From the NCBI RefSeq assembly GCF_963677845.1, contig NZ_OY782498.1:3045518-3109517 (forward strand): 64,000 nt of DNA. The letters run 5' to 3'. Below the pieces are notes generated by a model that worked only from the letters and a program-made list of their open reading frames with translations, did no database searches and was not told the DNA's origin. Positions 9,858 through 18,969 of this stretch are shown here, in pieces. How positions within the stretch are numbered: the first letter of the stretch is position 1; each line of letters opens with the position of its first letter. The translations under genes and the position numbers were made by a program. The stretch is from an uncultured Pseudodesulfovibrio sp. Its GTDB lineage: Bacteria; Desulfobacterota; Desulfovibrionia; Desulfovibrionales; Desulfovibrionaceae.

Positions 9858-10100
9858 ATGAGCAAGAAAGTCCGTAGCGTCCGTGTCCCCAAGGAATTCG
9901 AGACCTTGAATCTTTCAGGTATGATCCATGAGTGCGAAAAACATTTGCGCGACATCGAATCAGCCACCTTGCTCAAGCAGCAGGGCAACCCGGATGCCGC
10001 CGAAGCCCTTATCAAGGCGCGGCAGCAAGACCTCGGCCGCAAGGTCGGCAAATTGGTCTGGGAAGCCCGCGTTCAATTCGGAAAAACACGAGGGGATTAA
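9858..10100 (+). CDS. Small conserved-looking cytoplasmic protein
   Basis: 80 aa. The ATG at 9858 is chosen because GAGGTGG precedes it; a longer frame to 9795 has no such site. The product is helical and charged (HECEKHLRDIESA, ALIKARQQDLGRKVGKL), without Cys pairs or membrane segments. It ends 1 bp before the thioesterase start, so the two are translated together. Function unknown. Confidence 0.6.
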   Translation: MSKKVRSVRVPKEFETLNLSGMIHECEKHLRDIESATLLKQQGNPDAAEALIKARQQDLGRKVGKLVWEARVQFGKTRGD

Positions 10101-10101
10101 T

Positions 10102-10602
10102 ATGGAACCGAAATCCGCCACAGAATCCGCCGTGGTTATGACACATCTGGTCCTGCCACAAGACGCCAATCCCGCCGGCAATCTGCACGGTGGCGTCATC
10201 CTCAAGCATATCGATACGGCAGGTGGAGTGGTCGCAAAAAAACACTCACGCACCAATGTCGTCACAGTGTCTATCGACCGTATGGCCTTCAAGCAACCTG
10301 CGTACATGGGTGAACTGCTGACCTTCAAGGCGAGCCTCAACTATGTAGGTCGGTCCAGTATGGAAATAGGCGTCCGGGTGGAGGCCGAGAACCTCGCCAC
10401 CGGAGAAGTGCGGCATACAAATTCCGCCTATCTGACCTACGTGGCGTTGGGTGAAGACAGCAAACCGACCCCGGTTCCGCCGCTCACACTTGAAAACGAG
10501 ACAACCAAGCGACGGCATAAAGAAGCCGAACTCCGACGCGAACTCCGTAAAAAAGAACTAGAGTTGGAAGCAGGTCAAAAAGTCTGTCTTGAAAAGAAAT
10601 AG
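10102..10602 (+). CDS. Acyl-CoA thioesterase (hotdog fold, YciA/BFIT type)
   Basis: 166 aa from the ATG at 10102 with GAGGGG before it. The hotdog signature is clear: PQDANPAGNLHGGVILKHID (residues 19-38) with the catalytic Asp, then VSIDRMAFKQPA. It hydrolyses acyl-CoA esters; chain-length preference cannot be read. The last 35 residues are a charged helix (KRRHKEAELRRELRKKELELE) that may form a coiled coil and is an addition to the core fold. Coupled to the small upstream gene. Confidence 0.85.
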   Translation: MEPKSATESAVVMTHLVLPQDANPAGNLHGGVILKHIDTAGGVVAKKHSRTNVVTVSIDRMAFKQPAYMGELLTFKASLNYVGRSSMEIGVRVEAENLATGEVRHTNSAYLTYVALGEDSKPTPVPPLTLENETTKRRHKEAELRRELRKKELELEAGQKVCLEKK

Positions 10603-10603
10603 A

Positions 10604-10800
10604 AAACCGCCTGCGGCGGATTATCAGATAATTTCGTCTCCGACGGCTCAAGGACGAAGGCCTTGAGAATCCCGTGTCGCCTGCGGCGAAGCTACTTATA
10701 TAAAGAATATTTTTTTACAAACGACAACTTTCGCGAAGCGCACCAAAAAGTTTAGGAGGGTCCAGAGAACCTTTTTCAAAGGGTTCTTTGGCAGGTTCAG
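10604..10800 (-). repeat. Intergenic hairpin repeat, copy 1 (degenerate)
   Basis: Between convergent genes. The minus strand shows CCAAAGAACCC/AAGGTTCTCTGG arms around GAAAAA, followed by CCTCCTAAACTTTTTGG and a CGCTTCGCG motif, the same order as in the copies at 16725, 17000 and 35325. A second palindromic stretch (CGCCTGCGGCG) flanks it. No gene was found in this 226-bp gap. Confidence 0.6.
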
Positions 10801-10828
10801 GACAGCGTTCTGGTCCAGCTGAAAGCGG

Positions 10829-11557
10829 TCACGGCAAAACGACAGGAAGTCGTTGCCCCAGAGTAATTCCATACTCATTCACATAAGCAACGTAGGGCCA
10901 CATTTCGACGCCTTTGTCCATCGCTTCGTAAAACAGTTCGGCATACACAGGATCGATAAAATCCGCTGGCCCAAAGCATTCTCCGTCAGACCGCTGGATC
11001 AAAAAGAAAAGGGCCACTCGCGCCCCGGTCTTGGCGAGTGCCATAAGTTCACGTAAATGCTTTTGCCCCCGCTCCGTGATGGCATCCGGGAAACAGGCTA
11101 TACCGTCCTCAACCAGGGTGACATTCTTACATTCCACCCAAAGATCGCCACGCTCGCCAGACAAAAAGGCATCAAGCCGACTCTGTCCAACTTTGGCTTC
11201 CTTCTTGAAATACTCGTAGCCATCCATCTCCGATAAAGTGCCGGTTTCCCAAGCCTTGTAAAGCATCCGGTTGGGAGTCAACGTATTTACACCAACCATG
11301 GTCCCAGCGAGGTCCAATGCCTCCAGAGTATACTTAAGCTTTCGGTTCGGATTGACTGCCGGAGACAGCAACGCGGTAGAACCGGGCCTGAGCAGTCCGA
11401 GCATAGAGCCTGTATTGTTGGTATGCGCCTTGAGCACCTCACCTGTATCCGGGCCGGTCAGAGCTTCGGCATCTACAGTGAATCGCTTGATACGTCGAAT
11501 GAAAGCAGCAGTCCGGCAAGGCGCATGAAACGGAAGCGTACACGACATGTCAGACAC
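10829..11557 (-). CDS. sfsA: SfsA family DNA/RNA nuclease-fold protein
   Basis: 242 aa. The whole length matches SfsA (sugar fermentation stimulation protein): an N-terminal OB-like part (RIKRFTVDAE, then HTNNTGSM and LLRPGS) and a C-terminal PD-(D/E)xK-like nuclease part with RLDAFL, WVECKNVTLVE and FPDA. The GTG at 11557 is preferred because GGGGA lies 6 nt upstream; an ATG three codons later is possible. The upstream VOC gene ends 2 bp before. Nucleic-acid binding is known for the family; its biological role is unclear. Confidence 0.9.
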   Translation of the reverse strand: MSDMSCTLPFHAPCRTAAFIRRIKRFTVDAEALTGPDTGEVLKAHTNNTGSMLGLLRPGSTALLSPAVNPNRKLKYTLEALDLAGTMVGVNTLTPNRMLYKAWETGTLSEMDGYEYFKKEAKVGQSRLDAFLSGERGDLWVECKNVTLVEDGIACFPDAITERGQKHLRELMALAKTGARVALFFLIQRSDGECFGPADFIDPVYAELFYEAMDKGVEMWPYVAYVNEYGITLGQRLPVVLP

Positions 11558-11559
11558 AG

Positions 11560-12156
11560 CTATTCCCCATTCCTTTGCCGCAATCCATCAACCACCTGTT
11601 GCCCTTCTCCCTCGTACACATCCCGCTCACTCTCAGGGGTAGGACGTACGACATCGGGCCAGACTCCGGGTTGCTTTTCAGCACCCTTTCGGGCCTCGGT
11701 ACTGGGATTGGAGTCTGCTATAATCGGTGTCTTTCGCAGATCAACACCCGCTACAGGCGCACTGAATTCAATGGGAATATTATTAGGATCAAAGGCGTAA
11801 ATTGAATGGATAAAACCGTGGTCCACCACTTCAGAACACCAAAGATCAGCCGCCTCAAGCTTGTCCTTGATCTCCCACAAATCATCATCCGAAACCACAC
11901 CAAAAGAAATATGATCAAAACCAATCTGACCTTTCACCGGAAATCCGTGATCCCGCTCCTCAAGAGGTTCAACATCCGGCCACTCGAAAAAGGCGATCAT
12001 GTCCTGTTCGGAAATTTCCAAAAAATAATGACGGTAACCGGGCCGACCGAGTCCGGCGACAAGACGCATACCAAGCAGGTCGCGCCAAAACCGGATAGTG
12101 CCATCCATATCGCCAGTGACCATGGCCAGATGGTTGATGCCGGTATATTGAGGCAT
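11560..12156 (-). CDS. VOC-superfamily (glyoxalase/dioxygenase-like) protein
   Basis: 198 aa. Residues 1-125 form one vicinal-oxygen-chelate module: GINHLAMVTGDMDGTIRFWRD with the first metal His, FLEI.DMIAFFEW, GFDHISFGV with a second His, and an IEF motif with the distal Glu. The last 70 residues are Pro/Glu-rich and probably unstructured, an addition to the usual fold. Substrate unknown. It lies in a minus-strand run after hemW and just before sfsA. Confidence 0.75.
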   Translation of the reverse strand: MPQYTGINHLAMVTGDMDGTIRFWRDLLGMRLVAGLGRPGYRHYFLEISEQDMIAFFEWPDVEPLEERDHGFPVKGQIGFDHISFGVVSDDDLWEIKDKLEAADLWCSEVVDHGFIHSIYAFDPNNIPIEFSAPVAGVDLRKTPIIADSNPSTEARKGAEKQPGVWPDVVRPTPESERDVYEGEGQQVVDGLRQRNGE

Positions 12157-12171
12157 GATGAATCCCCCTTG

Positions 12172-13401
12172 CTATTCTCCGAAAGCGAGCCGCTGAATAA
12201 TAACGTTGGACACAAGCATTCCATTCTTGGTCAATCTGAGCCGTCCCTGATTGATACGCACCAGATTTTCACGGTGTAAAGCCGAAATCAACTGTTCCTG
12301 TCGCTTCACCAGATCATACCCGGTCCGCTCCCTGAACGCCTTGAGATCAAGACCTCGACTGGTCCGCAAGGACAGCATAATCATCTCCGCGAGCAAATCT
12401 TTTTCAGTCAACTCTTCGAAGTCATTACCAACCATGTCGCCACGCACATAGGCGTCGTATTCGTCCATGTATCGAGGCGTAGTAAAGCGACGCTTACCAA
12501 GAGTGGACACCGCTGAGGGACCAAGACCAAGATAATCGGACCCATCCCAATACCCGGAGTTATGCACGGACATAAACCCCATACGCGCAAAATTGGACAC
12601 CTCGTAGTGCATGTATCCCATGGACTCCAAATATTCAGCCCCATAAATAAACATCCGTCCCTGCTCTGTATCCGTGGGCAGGGTCAAATCACCGGACTCA
12701 CCACACCGCTTCGCCATGAGTGTGCCGGATTCCAACGTCAGATTATATGCGGAAAGATGTTCGGGCCGCATTTCAGCCACGACCTTCAATTGGTCAAGCC
12801 ATGCCTTAAGCCGCTGACCGGGCAACCCCCAGATCAAGTCCAGTCCGATATTACCAAACCCCGCCCGCTGGGCATTGGCATACGCCTGCATGGTCATGGC
12901 TGCGGAATGCGGTCTGTTCATGATCTGAAGATCATGGTCATTACCGCTCTGCATCCCCAGAGAAAGACGATTGAATCCGATAGAAAGCAGCCCTCTGAAA
13001 TAACTGACGTCCTGCGCCGAATCAGGGTTGGCCTCCAACGTCACTTCCATGCCCTCACTCAACACAAAGTGCTTATCGAGGGTCTTCATGATTTGATCAA
13101 GCTGATTCAGGGGAATAAGACTCGGAGTACCACCGCCAAAATAAATAGTCCGCAAGACCGGTCGCTTCAGTCGCCTACCCCACAACGCGATCTCTTGCAG
13201 CAACAGCTTATAGTACCACGCAAAGGTGACATCGTTAAAAGATTGCGAGTGAAAATTGCAATAGGAACAACGAGATTTGCAAAAAGGGACATGGATATAC
13301 AGGTATAGTCCTTTGCCATTGGGATTCGTCCCTTTTTTTCGGCTGCTAACTTCCGGGAACGCAGGCTTTACAGGGACTCCCTCGCCGTAGATTTTACCCA
13401 T
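12172..13401 (-). CDS. hemW: HemW, radical SAM haem chaperone
   Basis: 409 aa. The radical-SAM cluster motif is HVPFCKSRCSYCNF (CxxxCxxC, with Phe where HemN has a fourth Cys), followed by YFGGGTPSL and NPDSA, all typical of HemW. A C-terminal HemN-type domain is present from about residue 310. HemW proteins bind haem and deliver it to target proteins; they do not act as coproporphyrinogen oxidases. The AGGGA ribosome binding site supports this start. It follows the small membrane protein gene by 3 bp. Confidence 0.9.
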   Translation of the reverse strand: MGKIYGEGVPVKPAFPEVSSRKKGTNPNGKGLYLYIHVPFCKSRCSYCNFHSQSFNDVTFAWYYKLLLQEIALWGRRLKRPVLRTIYFGGGTPSLIPLNQLDQIMKTLDKHFVLSEGMEVTLEANPDSAQDVSYFRGLLSIGFNRLSLGMQSGNDHDLQIMNRPHSAAMTMQAYANAQRAGFGNIGLDLIWGLPGQRLKAWLDQLKVVAEMRPEHLSAYNLTLESGTLMAKRCGESGDLTLPTDTEQGRMFIYGAEYLESMGYMHYEVSNFARMGFMSVHNSGYWDGSDYLGLGPSAVSTLGKRRFTTPRYMDEYDAYVRGDMVGNDFEELTEKDLLAEMIMLSLRTSRGLDLKAFRERTGYDLVKRQEQLISALHRENLVRINQGRLRLTKNGMLVSNVIIQRLAFGE

Positions 13402-13404
13402 GAC

Positions 13405-13761
13405 CTATCCCTGACCATGACGGCTGGAGAACACGACCAGACCACCGAGGATGAGGTACACTCCGACAACGAAACCAAGAGAAGCCAAGGCTGGTGATGA
13501 TGCAAAATACGTCCAGGACGTGAGTAATGTTCCGGCCCCTTCATAGAGCATGATTATGGACAAAGCCCAGATGGAGATAACCCGCCGCTTGTAAGCGAAC
13601 CATGCAATAACCCCGTAGGTCAGCACGGCAAGGATGCCAATACCCCATATTTCATTGGAATTGACGGTCACCCCGGAAAAAACGGCGGCAATGGTTTTGA
13701 GAATCATAAATACGATAAGAACGACTTCACGCCGAAAAAGAAGGTCGAACAACGTGCGCAT
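13405..13761 (-). CDS. Small integral membrane protein
   Basis: 118 aa with four likely membrane helices (about residues 12-30, 40-57, 64-84 and 89-111) and a short charged tail. The fold is DoxX/DUF2127-like in size but no family motif is certain. It overlaps no gene and sits 2-3 bp from queH upstream and hemW downstream, so it is in the same transcript. Confidence 0.65.
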   Translation of the reverse strand: MRTLFDLLFRREVVLIVFMILKTIAAVFSGVTVNSNEIWGIGILAVLTYGVIAWFAYKRRVISIWALSIIMLYEGAGTLLTSWTYFASSPALASLGFVVGVYLILGGLVVFSSRHGQG

Positions 13762-13763
13762 GG

Positions 13764-14306
13764 TTATTTCCCCAACTCCCGCTGGTACCGTTCATTTTCG
13801 CTGTAAAGACAGCCACAATACTGTTGGCGATAGATTCCCCATTCCTTGGAGATCACGATGCCATCTTGCCAGCCTTCACGAAAATCATGGTAAAAAAAAC
13901 GCGTCTTCTCGGACTGGAGATCCTGTCCAAGTTTCGAAATATCATCATGCTTCTGATATTTGGAGTAAAGCAGCGTGGTGGTAAAGAAATCGAACCCACC
14001 CTTTTTTGCTATCTGGGATGTGCGCTCCATACGACCAGCATAGCAATGAAAACAACGGTTGGTCTCGCGGTAGGCCACACTGCGGAACCATTCCTGCGGC
14101 CTATACTCATTATCCTTGACGATAACCTTGATGCCGAGCTTTTCCGCCACTTCCAGACAGCCATCACGCCGCTTCACATACTCCATCAAAGGATGAATAT
14201 TCGGATTATAGAACAATCCAGTGACATCATGTCCCTGATCCTGAAGGGTTTTGATGGTGGTGATGGAACACGGACCGCAACATATGTGAAGAAGAACTCT
14301 TTTCAT
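13764..14306 (-). CDS. queH: Epoxyqueuosine reductase QueH
   Basis: 180 aa from the ATG at 14306; the frame is open to 14366 but the family begins at MKRVLLHICCGPCS. It catalyses the last step of queuosine synthesis in tRNA. The cysteines that bind the Fe-S cluster and metal are all there: CCGPC (residues 9-13), CFHCY (about 103), and YCGCLYS near the end, along with FFTTTLLYSKYQ. Length fits the family. It lies in the minus-strand block with fmt and def, so the block groups translation genes. Confidence 0.9.
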   Translation of the reverse strand: MKRVLLHICCGPCSITTIKTLQDQGHDVTGLFYNPNIHPLMEYVKRRDGCLEVAEKLGIKVIVKDNEYRPQEWFRSVAYRETNRCFHCYAGRMERTSQIAKKGGFDFFTTTLLYSKYQKHDDISKLGQDLQSEKTRFFYHDFREGWQDGIVISKEWGIYRQQYCGCLYSENERYQRELGK

Positions 14307-14378
14307 TTGAGGACCATTTTGAGCGCATTTGATGCGATTTGTAAAGGGAACGCCACACACCGGCAACCAAGACAGAAA

Positions 14379-15218
14379 CTAGAAAGACTTGGCCGCCTGT
14401 CCGGTGGAAATGGTCTTGCCCGTTTCAGACGTTTTTGCAGCAAGCTTGTCAAAATCAATAAAACGCTGAAGCATGGCCTCCACTTCATCCAAAGCCACGG
14501 TGGTATCGAGACACGGGCCATTGGGCCGTTGATTAAGCACGCCATACACCGGCAACGGATACGTATCCTGAATACCGCTGGACAAATCACGATGGCAGGC
14601 CACGGCAATAATCATCTGCGGCCGAAGTTGTACCACGATACGACGGGCAATGGTGCCACCTGTGGCCACAGCCAAGTTCACCCCATATTTATCATGCAAA
14701 CCAAGCAGTCCGGCAATGGGACACTTTCCGCACCGCTCACAATTGTTGATATCGTAAGTCAGTCGTTTGTCGCACCGGGAATTCTGCAGACAATGCGGCA
14801 TAAGCAACAGAATCTTATCAGGAGCATACCGGCCCGCTTCGGCCAGCACCAAATCGTTGTTCACCGAAATAAACGACAGCCGAATCAATTCTTTTTCAAT
14901 ACCGAATACCCGACCGAGCATAACCATCAATGGCAGGAAAAGTTTGATGGTCAGACCACGAAACCGTTTGGCTCCGGGCAGGGGTTTCTTGGTGACGATA
15001 TTCAGGAACAAACCCCAGTAGGCGACGCACACCACACCGATCAAAATAACGAGTACACCACCCAGCACCCATTTGGCTGCGGGGTGTATATTCTCAAGCC
15101 CCACATAGGGAACAACCCACAGAGCCATGAGAAACAGACAAACCAGCAGGCAGGCGCAACTTATCAGGCCGATAAAGAGACGTTTACGCGCCTTGTGTAT
15201 GGATCGGAGAGGACTCAT
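14379..15218 (-). CDS. DUF116 membrane-anchored protein
   Basis: 279 aa. Two membrane helices (about residues 12-35 and 48-70) precede a cytoplasmic DUF116 domain with a Cys cluster: MPHCLQNSRCDKR and NNCERCGKCPI, eight residues apart, likely to bind an Fe-S cluster or zinc. AVACHRDLSSG follows. The gene is often next to fmt in Desulfovibrio, as here (10 bp). Function unknown; the Cys pattern suggests a redox or metal-binding role. Confidence 0.85.
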   Translation of the reverse strand: MSPLRSIHKARKRLFIGLISCACLLVCLFLMALWVVPYVGLENIHPAAKWVLGGVLVILIGVVCVAYWGLFLNIVTKKPLPGAKRFRGLTIKLFLPLMVMLGRVFGIEKELIRLSFISVNNDLVLAEAGRYAPDKILLLMPHCLQNSRCDKRLTYDINNCERCGKCPIAGLLGLHDKYGVNLAVATGGTIARRIVVQLRPQMIIAVACHRDLSSGIQDTYPLPVYGVLNQRPNGPCLDTTVALDEVEAMLQRFIDFDKLAAKTSETGKTISTGQAAKSF

Positions 15219-15228
15219 GTCGCGCCTT

Positions 15229-16230
15229 CTATTTACATTCCTTCATGTACCCGCAGGCAAAAGCCGTGGCGTCCATGGCCTTCTTGCCCTGAGGTTTCAC
15301 TTCCGGGGTCAAATAAATCTTATCAGCGGCAACAATGGCGAGCTTGCCGTCCATTTCACCCAACACTGTTCCCGGCTCCACGCTGGGGGCGGAATCCTCG
15401 GAGGGTTCACCCGGCGCAACATTCAAACGAATGGTCTTACCTTCCGGGTTGGTCCAGTCAAAAAAGGCACCAGGCCACGGATACATGGCACGAATCTGGT
15501 TATGGATGGCCGCAACAGGACGGTTCCAATCGATTTCGCCTTCCTTCTTTTCCAATTTTTTGGCGTAGGTGGCGTTTTCGTTATCCTGCTCCTTGAGATC
15601 ATAGGCTCCGGTCTGTAACCGGGCCATGGCCTCGCAGATACAAATACCACCGAGTTTAGCCAGTTCATCATGAATGGCCCCGGCGTGATCATTATGACCA
15701 ATACGCAGAGCGCGCTGTACCATGACCGGACCGGTGTCCAAACCGGCTTCCATCTTCATGATGGAAATGCCAGTGACCACATCGCCGTTCTCTATAGACC
15801 GTTGAATCGGAGCCGCGCCTCGCCACTGAGGCAACAAGGAGGCGTGGATATTAAGCGGATGGATAGTCGGGATATCAAGCACGGCCTGAGGCAGAATCAA
15901 CCCGTAAGCAGCCACCACCAGCACATCCGGCTTGAGTGCTGCCAGTTCGTCGATAGCTTTCTGGTCCTTGAAATTTTCAGGCTGAAACACGGGGATGTCG
16001 TTTTCCAACGCCACCTTTTTCACTGCGGACGGCTTGCACTGCCTGCCACGACCACACGGACGATCCGGCTGTGAATAAACACCGACAACATCAGCGGCAT
16101 CAAAGGCGAGCAGAATACTCAGTGCCTCGGCAGCAAAATCAGGCGTCCCCATGAAAACTGTACGCAACGGCTTCAAATCCACTGCGCCCCAGGACTCGGG
16201 AGATGTCGAATTGGTATTTATCTCTTCCAC
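15229..16230 (-). CDS. fmt: Methionyl-tRNA formyltransferase
   Basis: 333 aa. It formylates initiator Met-tRNA. Motifs: VFMGTPDFAAE, the PDRPCGRG loop, NIHASLLPQWRGAAPIQRSI (catalytic His in the HxSLLP motif), and MKMEAGLDTGPV with the catalytic Asp. The C-terminal anticodon-arm domain follows from about residue 215. The frame opens at GTG 16230, giving about 20 residues more than usual; GTG 16182 is an alternative. It overlaps def by 13 bp, so the two are translationally coupled. Confidence 0.95.
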   Translation of the reverse strand: MEEINTNSTSPESWGAVDLKPLRTVFMGTPDFAAEALSILLAFDAADVVGVYSQPDRPCGRGRQCKPSAVKKVALENDIPVFQPENFKDQKAIDELAALKPDVLVVAAYGLILPQAVLDIPTIHPLNIHASLLPQWRGAAPIQRSIENGDVVTGISIMKMEAGLDTGPVMVQRALRIGHNDHAGAIHDELAKLGGICICEAMARLQTGAYDLKEQDNENATYAKKLEKKEGEIDWNRPVAAIHNQIRAMYPWPGAFFDWTNPEGKTIRLNVAPGEPSEDSAPSVEPGTVLGEMDGKLAIVAADKIYLTPEVKPQGKKAMDATAFACGYMKECK

Positions 16231-16715
16231 TTGAGAGCCTTCTTTTTGTACATTGCCTTTTTCAGACGACCAACACGATCAGCCAGGGTCACGCCTTCCA
16301 GATGATCGATTTCATGCTGCAATATAATAGCCAAAAAACCAGCGGTATCAATAACGACTTCCTTGCCGTCCGGGTCCAGAGCCTTGCACACGACATGTTC
16401 GGATCGTTTGACCTTGGTGCTCAGTTCCGGGCAGCTCAAACAGCCTTCCTCGGACTCCACTTCACCGTCACATTCCACGATTTCCGGGTTAATAAGCACT
16501 CGCAAATCACCACGAACCTTGGGACCGGTCTGATCCACGCAGATGAGTCTGATGGACTCGCCAATCTGTGGAGCGGCAAGCCCCACACCATCAGACTCGT
16601 ACATGGTCTCGATCATGTTTTCGATGAGTTCTTTCAACTCGGGAGTGACCTCTCCAAGAGGTTCGGCCTTGGCAGCCAAGACCTCGTCAGGCCACGTGCA
16701 TATGTCTAATTTCAT
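16218..16715 (-). CDS. def: Peptide deformylase
   Basis: 165 aa from ATG 16715, the canonical start; the frame runs further only through the repeat element. It removes the formyl group from new proteins. Motifs 1-3 are intact: GVGLAAPQIG (43-52), EGCLSCP (90-96, metal Cys) and HEIDH (134-138, metal His pair and catalytic Glu). The ribosome binding site GGAGG is part of the hairpin repeat at 16725-16820, whose large stem starts 17 nt before the start codon. Confidence 0.95.
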   Translation of the reverse strand: MKLDICTWPDEVLAAKAEPLGEVTPELKELIENMIETMYESDGVGLAAPQIGESIRLICVDQTGPKVRGDLRVLINPEIVECDGEVESEEGCLSCPELSTKVKRSEHVVCKALDPDGKEVVIDTAGFLAIILQHEIDHLEGVTLADRVGRLKKAMYKKKALKWKR

Positions 16716-16720
16716 TATAT

Positions 16721-16822
16721 TGCCTCCGGCGGCTGGGGAAAGGGAAGAGGGAAACCTCTTGAAAAAGGTTTTCCCTCTTCCCTTTCCCCAGACCCCTATC
16801 CCATTTCCTTTCCAAAACTTAT
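16721..16822 (+). repeat. Intergenic hairpin repeat, copy 2
   Basis: A CCTCCGGCGG box, then an almost perfect stem of about 25 bp (arms starting CTGGGGAAAGGGAAGAGGGA and ending CCCTTTCCCCAG, 16733-16791), then a tail reading CCCATTTCCTTTCCAAAACTT. On the minus strand the box supplies the ribosome binding site of def. Confidence 0.8.
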
Positions 16823-16991
16823 TGTAACGCCGCTGGAAAGGCATTCGTTATCAGGGAAATTATACGCGACGAAACGAAAACAGATTCGTTTTATATCAAT
16901 AAGTCCTAAAATTCAAAAGGCGAGTTTTTTTGTGACCCGCCAACCTCTTACCATCGAAATATTCGTGGCGATTCTTTTCAAACCCGCATAA

Positions 16992-17074
16992 CTCCGAGCG
17001 AAGCGAGCGATAAAAAGTTTGGGAAAGGAGAGCGCGAGAGAAAAACCTTTCTCAAAAGGTTTTTCTCTCGCATC
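16992..17074 (-). repeat. Intergenic hairpin repeat, copy 3
   Basis: Reverse orientation to copy 2. A 16-bp perfect stem GCGAGAGAAAAACCTT / AAGGTTTTTCTCTCGC (17034-17071) is followed on the minus strand by CTCTCCTTTCCCAAACTTTTT and a GCTCGCTTCGCTC palindrome. It begins 9 bp after the aspS stop and could also act as its terminator. Confidence 0.8.
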
Positions 17075-17082
17075 TTCAATCC

Positions 17083-18909
17083 TTAATCTTCTTTTTTCTT
17101 TTCCCGCAAACGGATGCCCAAATCGCGGAGTTGCTTGTTTGGTACTTCGGACGGGGCTTCTGTCATGAGACAGGTGGCCTTCTGCGTCTTCGGGAAAGCG
17201 ATCACGTCACGAATGGACTTGGAACCGGTCAGGATCATGATGAGACGATCCAAACCAAAGGCGATGCCGCCATGGGGCGGTGCACCGAACTTCAGAGCGT
17301 CCATGAGGAAACCAAATTTCGCACGGGCTTCTTCTTCATCGATACCAAGAGCAGCGAACATGTGCTTCTGCTGTTCCGGGGTATGAATACGGATGGAACC
17401 ACCGCCGACCTCGTAGCCATTCATGACCAGGTCGTAAGCGCGGGCAATGGCATTGCCGGGATCTTTTTCCAACACTTCCATCTGCTCAGGCAGGGCGGAG
17501 GTGAAGGGGTGATGGCGGGCAACGTAACGCTTTTCCTCAGCATCGTATTCAAGCAGCGGGAAGTCGGTAATCCAAACCGGCTTAAACACGGAGTCATCAA
17601 TGAGGTCCATATCTTTGGCTATTTCGCAACGCAGATTGCCGAGTGCAGCGTTGGCGATGTCAGCGGGGCCGGCCTGGAAGAACAGGATGTCTCCGGGCTG
17701 ACAATCGGTGCGGCTGCGCAATTCTGCAATTTCTTCTTCGGAGAAGAACTTGACGATGGGCGACTGCCATTCGCCGTCTTCCTTGACCTTGATCCAGGCA
17801 AGGCCTTTGGAGCCATAAATCTCAACAAACTTGGTGTACTGATCGATCTCCTTGCGGGACAGGGTCGCACCGCCGGGAACGAGCATGACCTTGACCAGTT
17901 CGGAAGAAGCGAAAACCTTGAAGCCGGAATTCTTGAACACATCGGTGATGTCGATGTGCTTCAACTCGAAACGAAGGTCAGGCTTATCCACACCATAATA
18001 ATTCATGGCGTCAGCAAAACTCATGCGAGGGAACTCGGCGGGCAGTTCCACGTCGATAGTTTCCTTAAACAGGGTTTTGACCATACCTTCGGCCATATCC
18101 TGAATCAGGGCTTCGTCGGTGAAGGACATTTCGATATCGATCTGAGTGAACTCGGGCTGACGGTCAGCGCGCAGGTCCTCGTCGCGGAAGCATTTGACGA
18201 TCTGGAAATACCGGTCCATGCCGGAAACCATAAGCATCTGCTTGAACAACTGAGGGGACTGGGGCAAAGCGTAGAACTCGCCCTGATTGACGCGACTGGG
18301 CACCAAAAAGTCACGCGCCCCTTCAGGGGTGGACTTAGTCAGGACCGGAGTCTCGACTTCAAGGAAGCCGAGGGCGTCCAGATAGCGACGCACAGACTGG
18401 GCAGCCTTGTTGCGAATAATAAAATTCTTTGCCAACGAAGGCCGACGCAGATCGAGGAAGCGATACTTGAGGCGCAGGTTCTCTCCCACTTCCACACGAT
18501 CTTCGATGGGGAACGGCGGTGTATCGGAGGTGTTAAGCAATTTGTACTCAAAAACCTCAATCTCCACTTCACCGGTGACCATATTCGGATTGGCCATACC
18601 TTCGGGACGAGGCCGGACCTTGCCCTTGATTGCCACCACGTATTCGGGGCGGATGGCGTGGGCGCGTTCGTGTACCTCTGCATTTTCCTCAGGATTAAAG
18701 ACCACCTGAGTCAAACCTTCACGGTCACGCAGATCGAGGAAAATCAATCCCCCATGGTCACGTCGGAACTGGACCCAACCCATGAGACAGACTTCCTCGT
18801 CCATATTGGCCGCGGTCAGCTGGTTATTGTGATGCGTACGGCGCCAACCGGCAAGGTCTTCAATGACGCGAAACTCTTCGTAGTCCCGTTCTTCCTGATG
18901 TTCAGACAT
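17083..18909 (-). CDS. aspS: Aspartyl-tRNA synthetase
   Basis: 608 aa, the bacterial-type length with an inserted GAD domain. An anticodon-binding OB domain is followed by class II motifs: [10 protein letters not shown], the [13 protein letters not shown] motif, [34 protein letters not shown] (motif 2) and [12 protein letters not shown] (motif 3). GGAGA precedes the start. It follows hisS by 60 bp on the same strand, the pairing found in many bacteria. Whether it also charges tRNA-Asn cannot be read from the sequence. Confidence 0.96.
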   Translation of the reverse strand: MSEHQEERDYEEFRVIEDLAGWRRTHHNNQLTAANMDEEVCLMGWVQFRRDHGGLIFLDLRDREGLTQVVFNPEENAEVHERAHAIRPEYVVAIKGKVRPRPEGMANPNMVTGEVEIEVFEYKLLNTSDTPPFPIEDRVEVGENLRLKYRFLDLRRPSLAKNFIIRNKAAQSVRRYLDALGFLEVETPVLTKSTPEGARDFLVPSRVNQGEFYALPQSPQLFKQMLMVSGMDRYFQIVKCFRDEDLRADRQPEFTQIDIEMSFTDEALIQDMAEGMVKTLFKETIDVELPAEFPRMSFADAMNYYGVDKPDLRFELKHIDITDVFKNSGFKVFASSELVKVMLVPGGATLSRKEIDQYTKFVEIYGSKGLAWIKVKEDGEWQSPIVKFFSEEEIAELRSRTDCQPGDILFFQAGPADIANAALGNLRCEIAKDMDLIDDSVFKPVWITDFPLLEYDAEEKRYVARHHPFTSALPEQMEVLEKDPGNAIARAYDLVMNGYEVGGGSIRIHTPEQQKHMFAALGIDEEEARAKFGFLMDALKFGAPPHGGIAFGLDRLIMILTGSKSIRDVIAFPKTQKATCLMTEAPSEVPNKQLRDLGIRLREKKKED

Positions 18910-18969
18910 TATTTCTCCAATCTCTCAAATGATGTCGGTCCGAGCTTTGCCGAACCGCAATAGTCATAC

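Larger units (their letters stand above)
16716..17082. other. Gap between aspS and def filled by two hairpin repeats
   Basis: 367 bp without a gene. It contains two copies of the intergenic hairpin repeat (listed apart) in opposite orientation, separated by an AT-rich stretch (16855-16935). No convincing promoter for def was found here. Confidence 0.6.

Noticed and set aside
13824..15596. 590-residue plus-strand frame
   Set aside because: Antisense of queH, DUF116 and fmt, which are all clear genes; no domain in the frame.
17131..18963. 610-residue open frame on the plus strand over aspS
   Set aside because: It is the shadow of aspS on the opposite strand; aspS has all class II motifs and a ribosome binding site.
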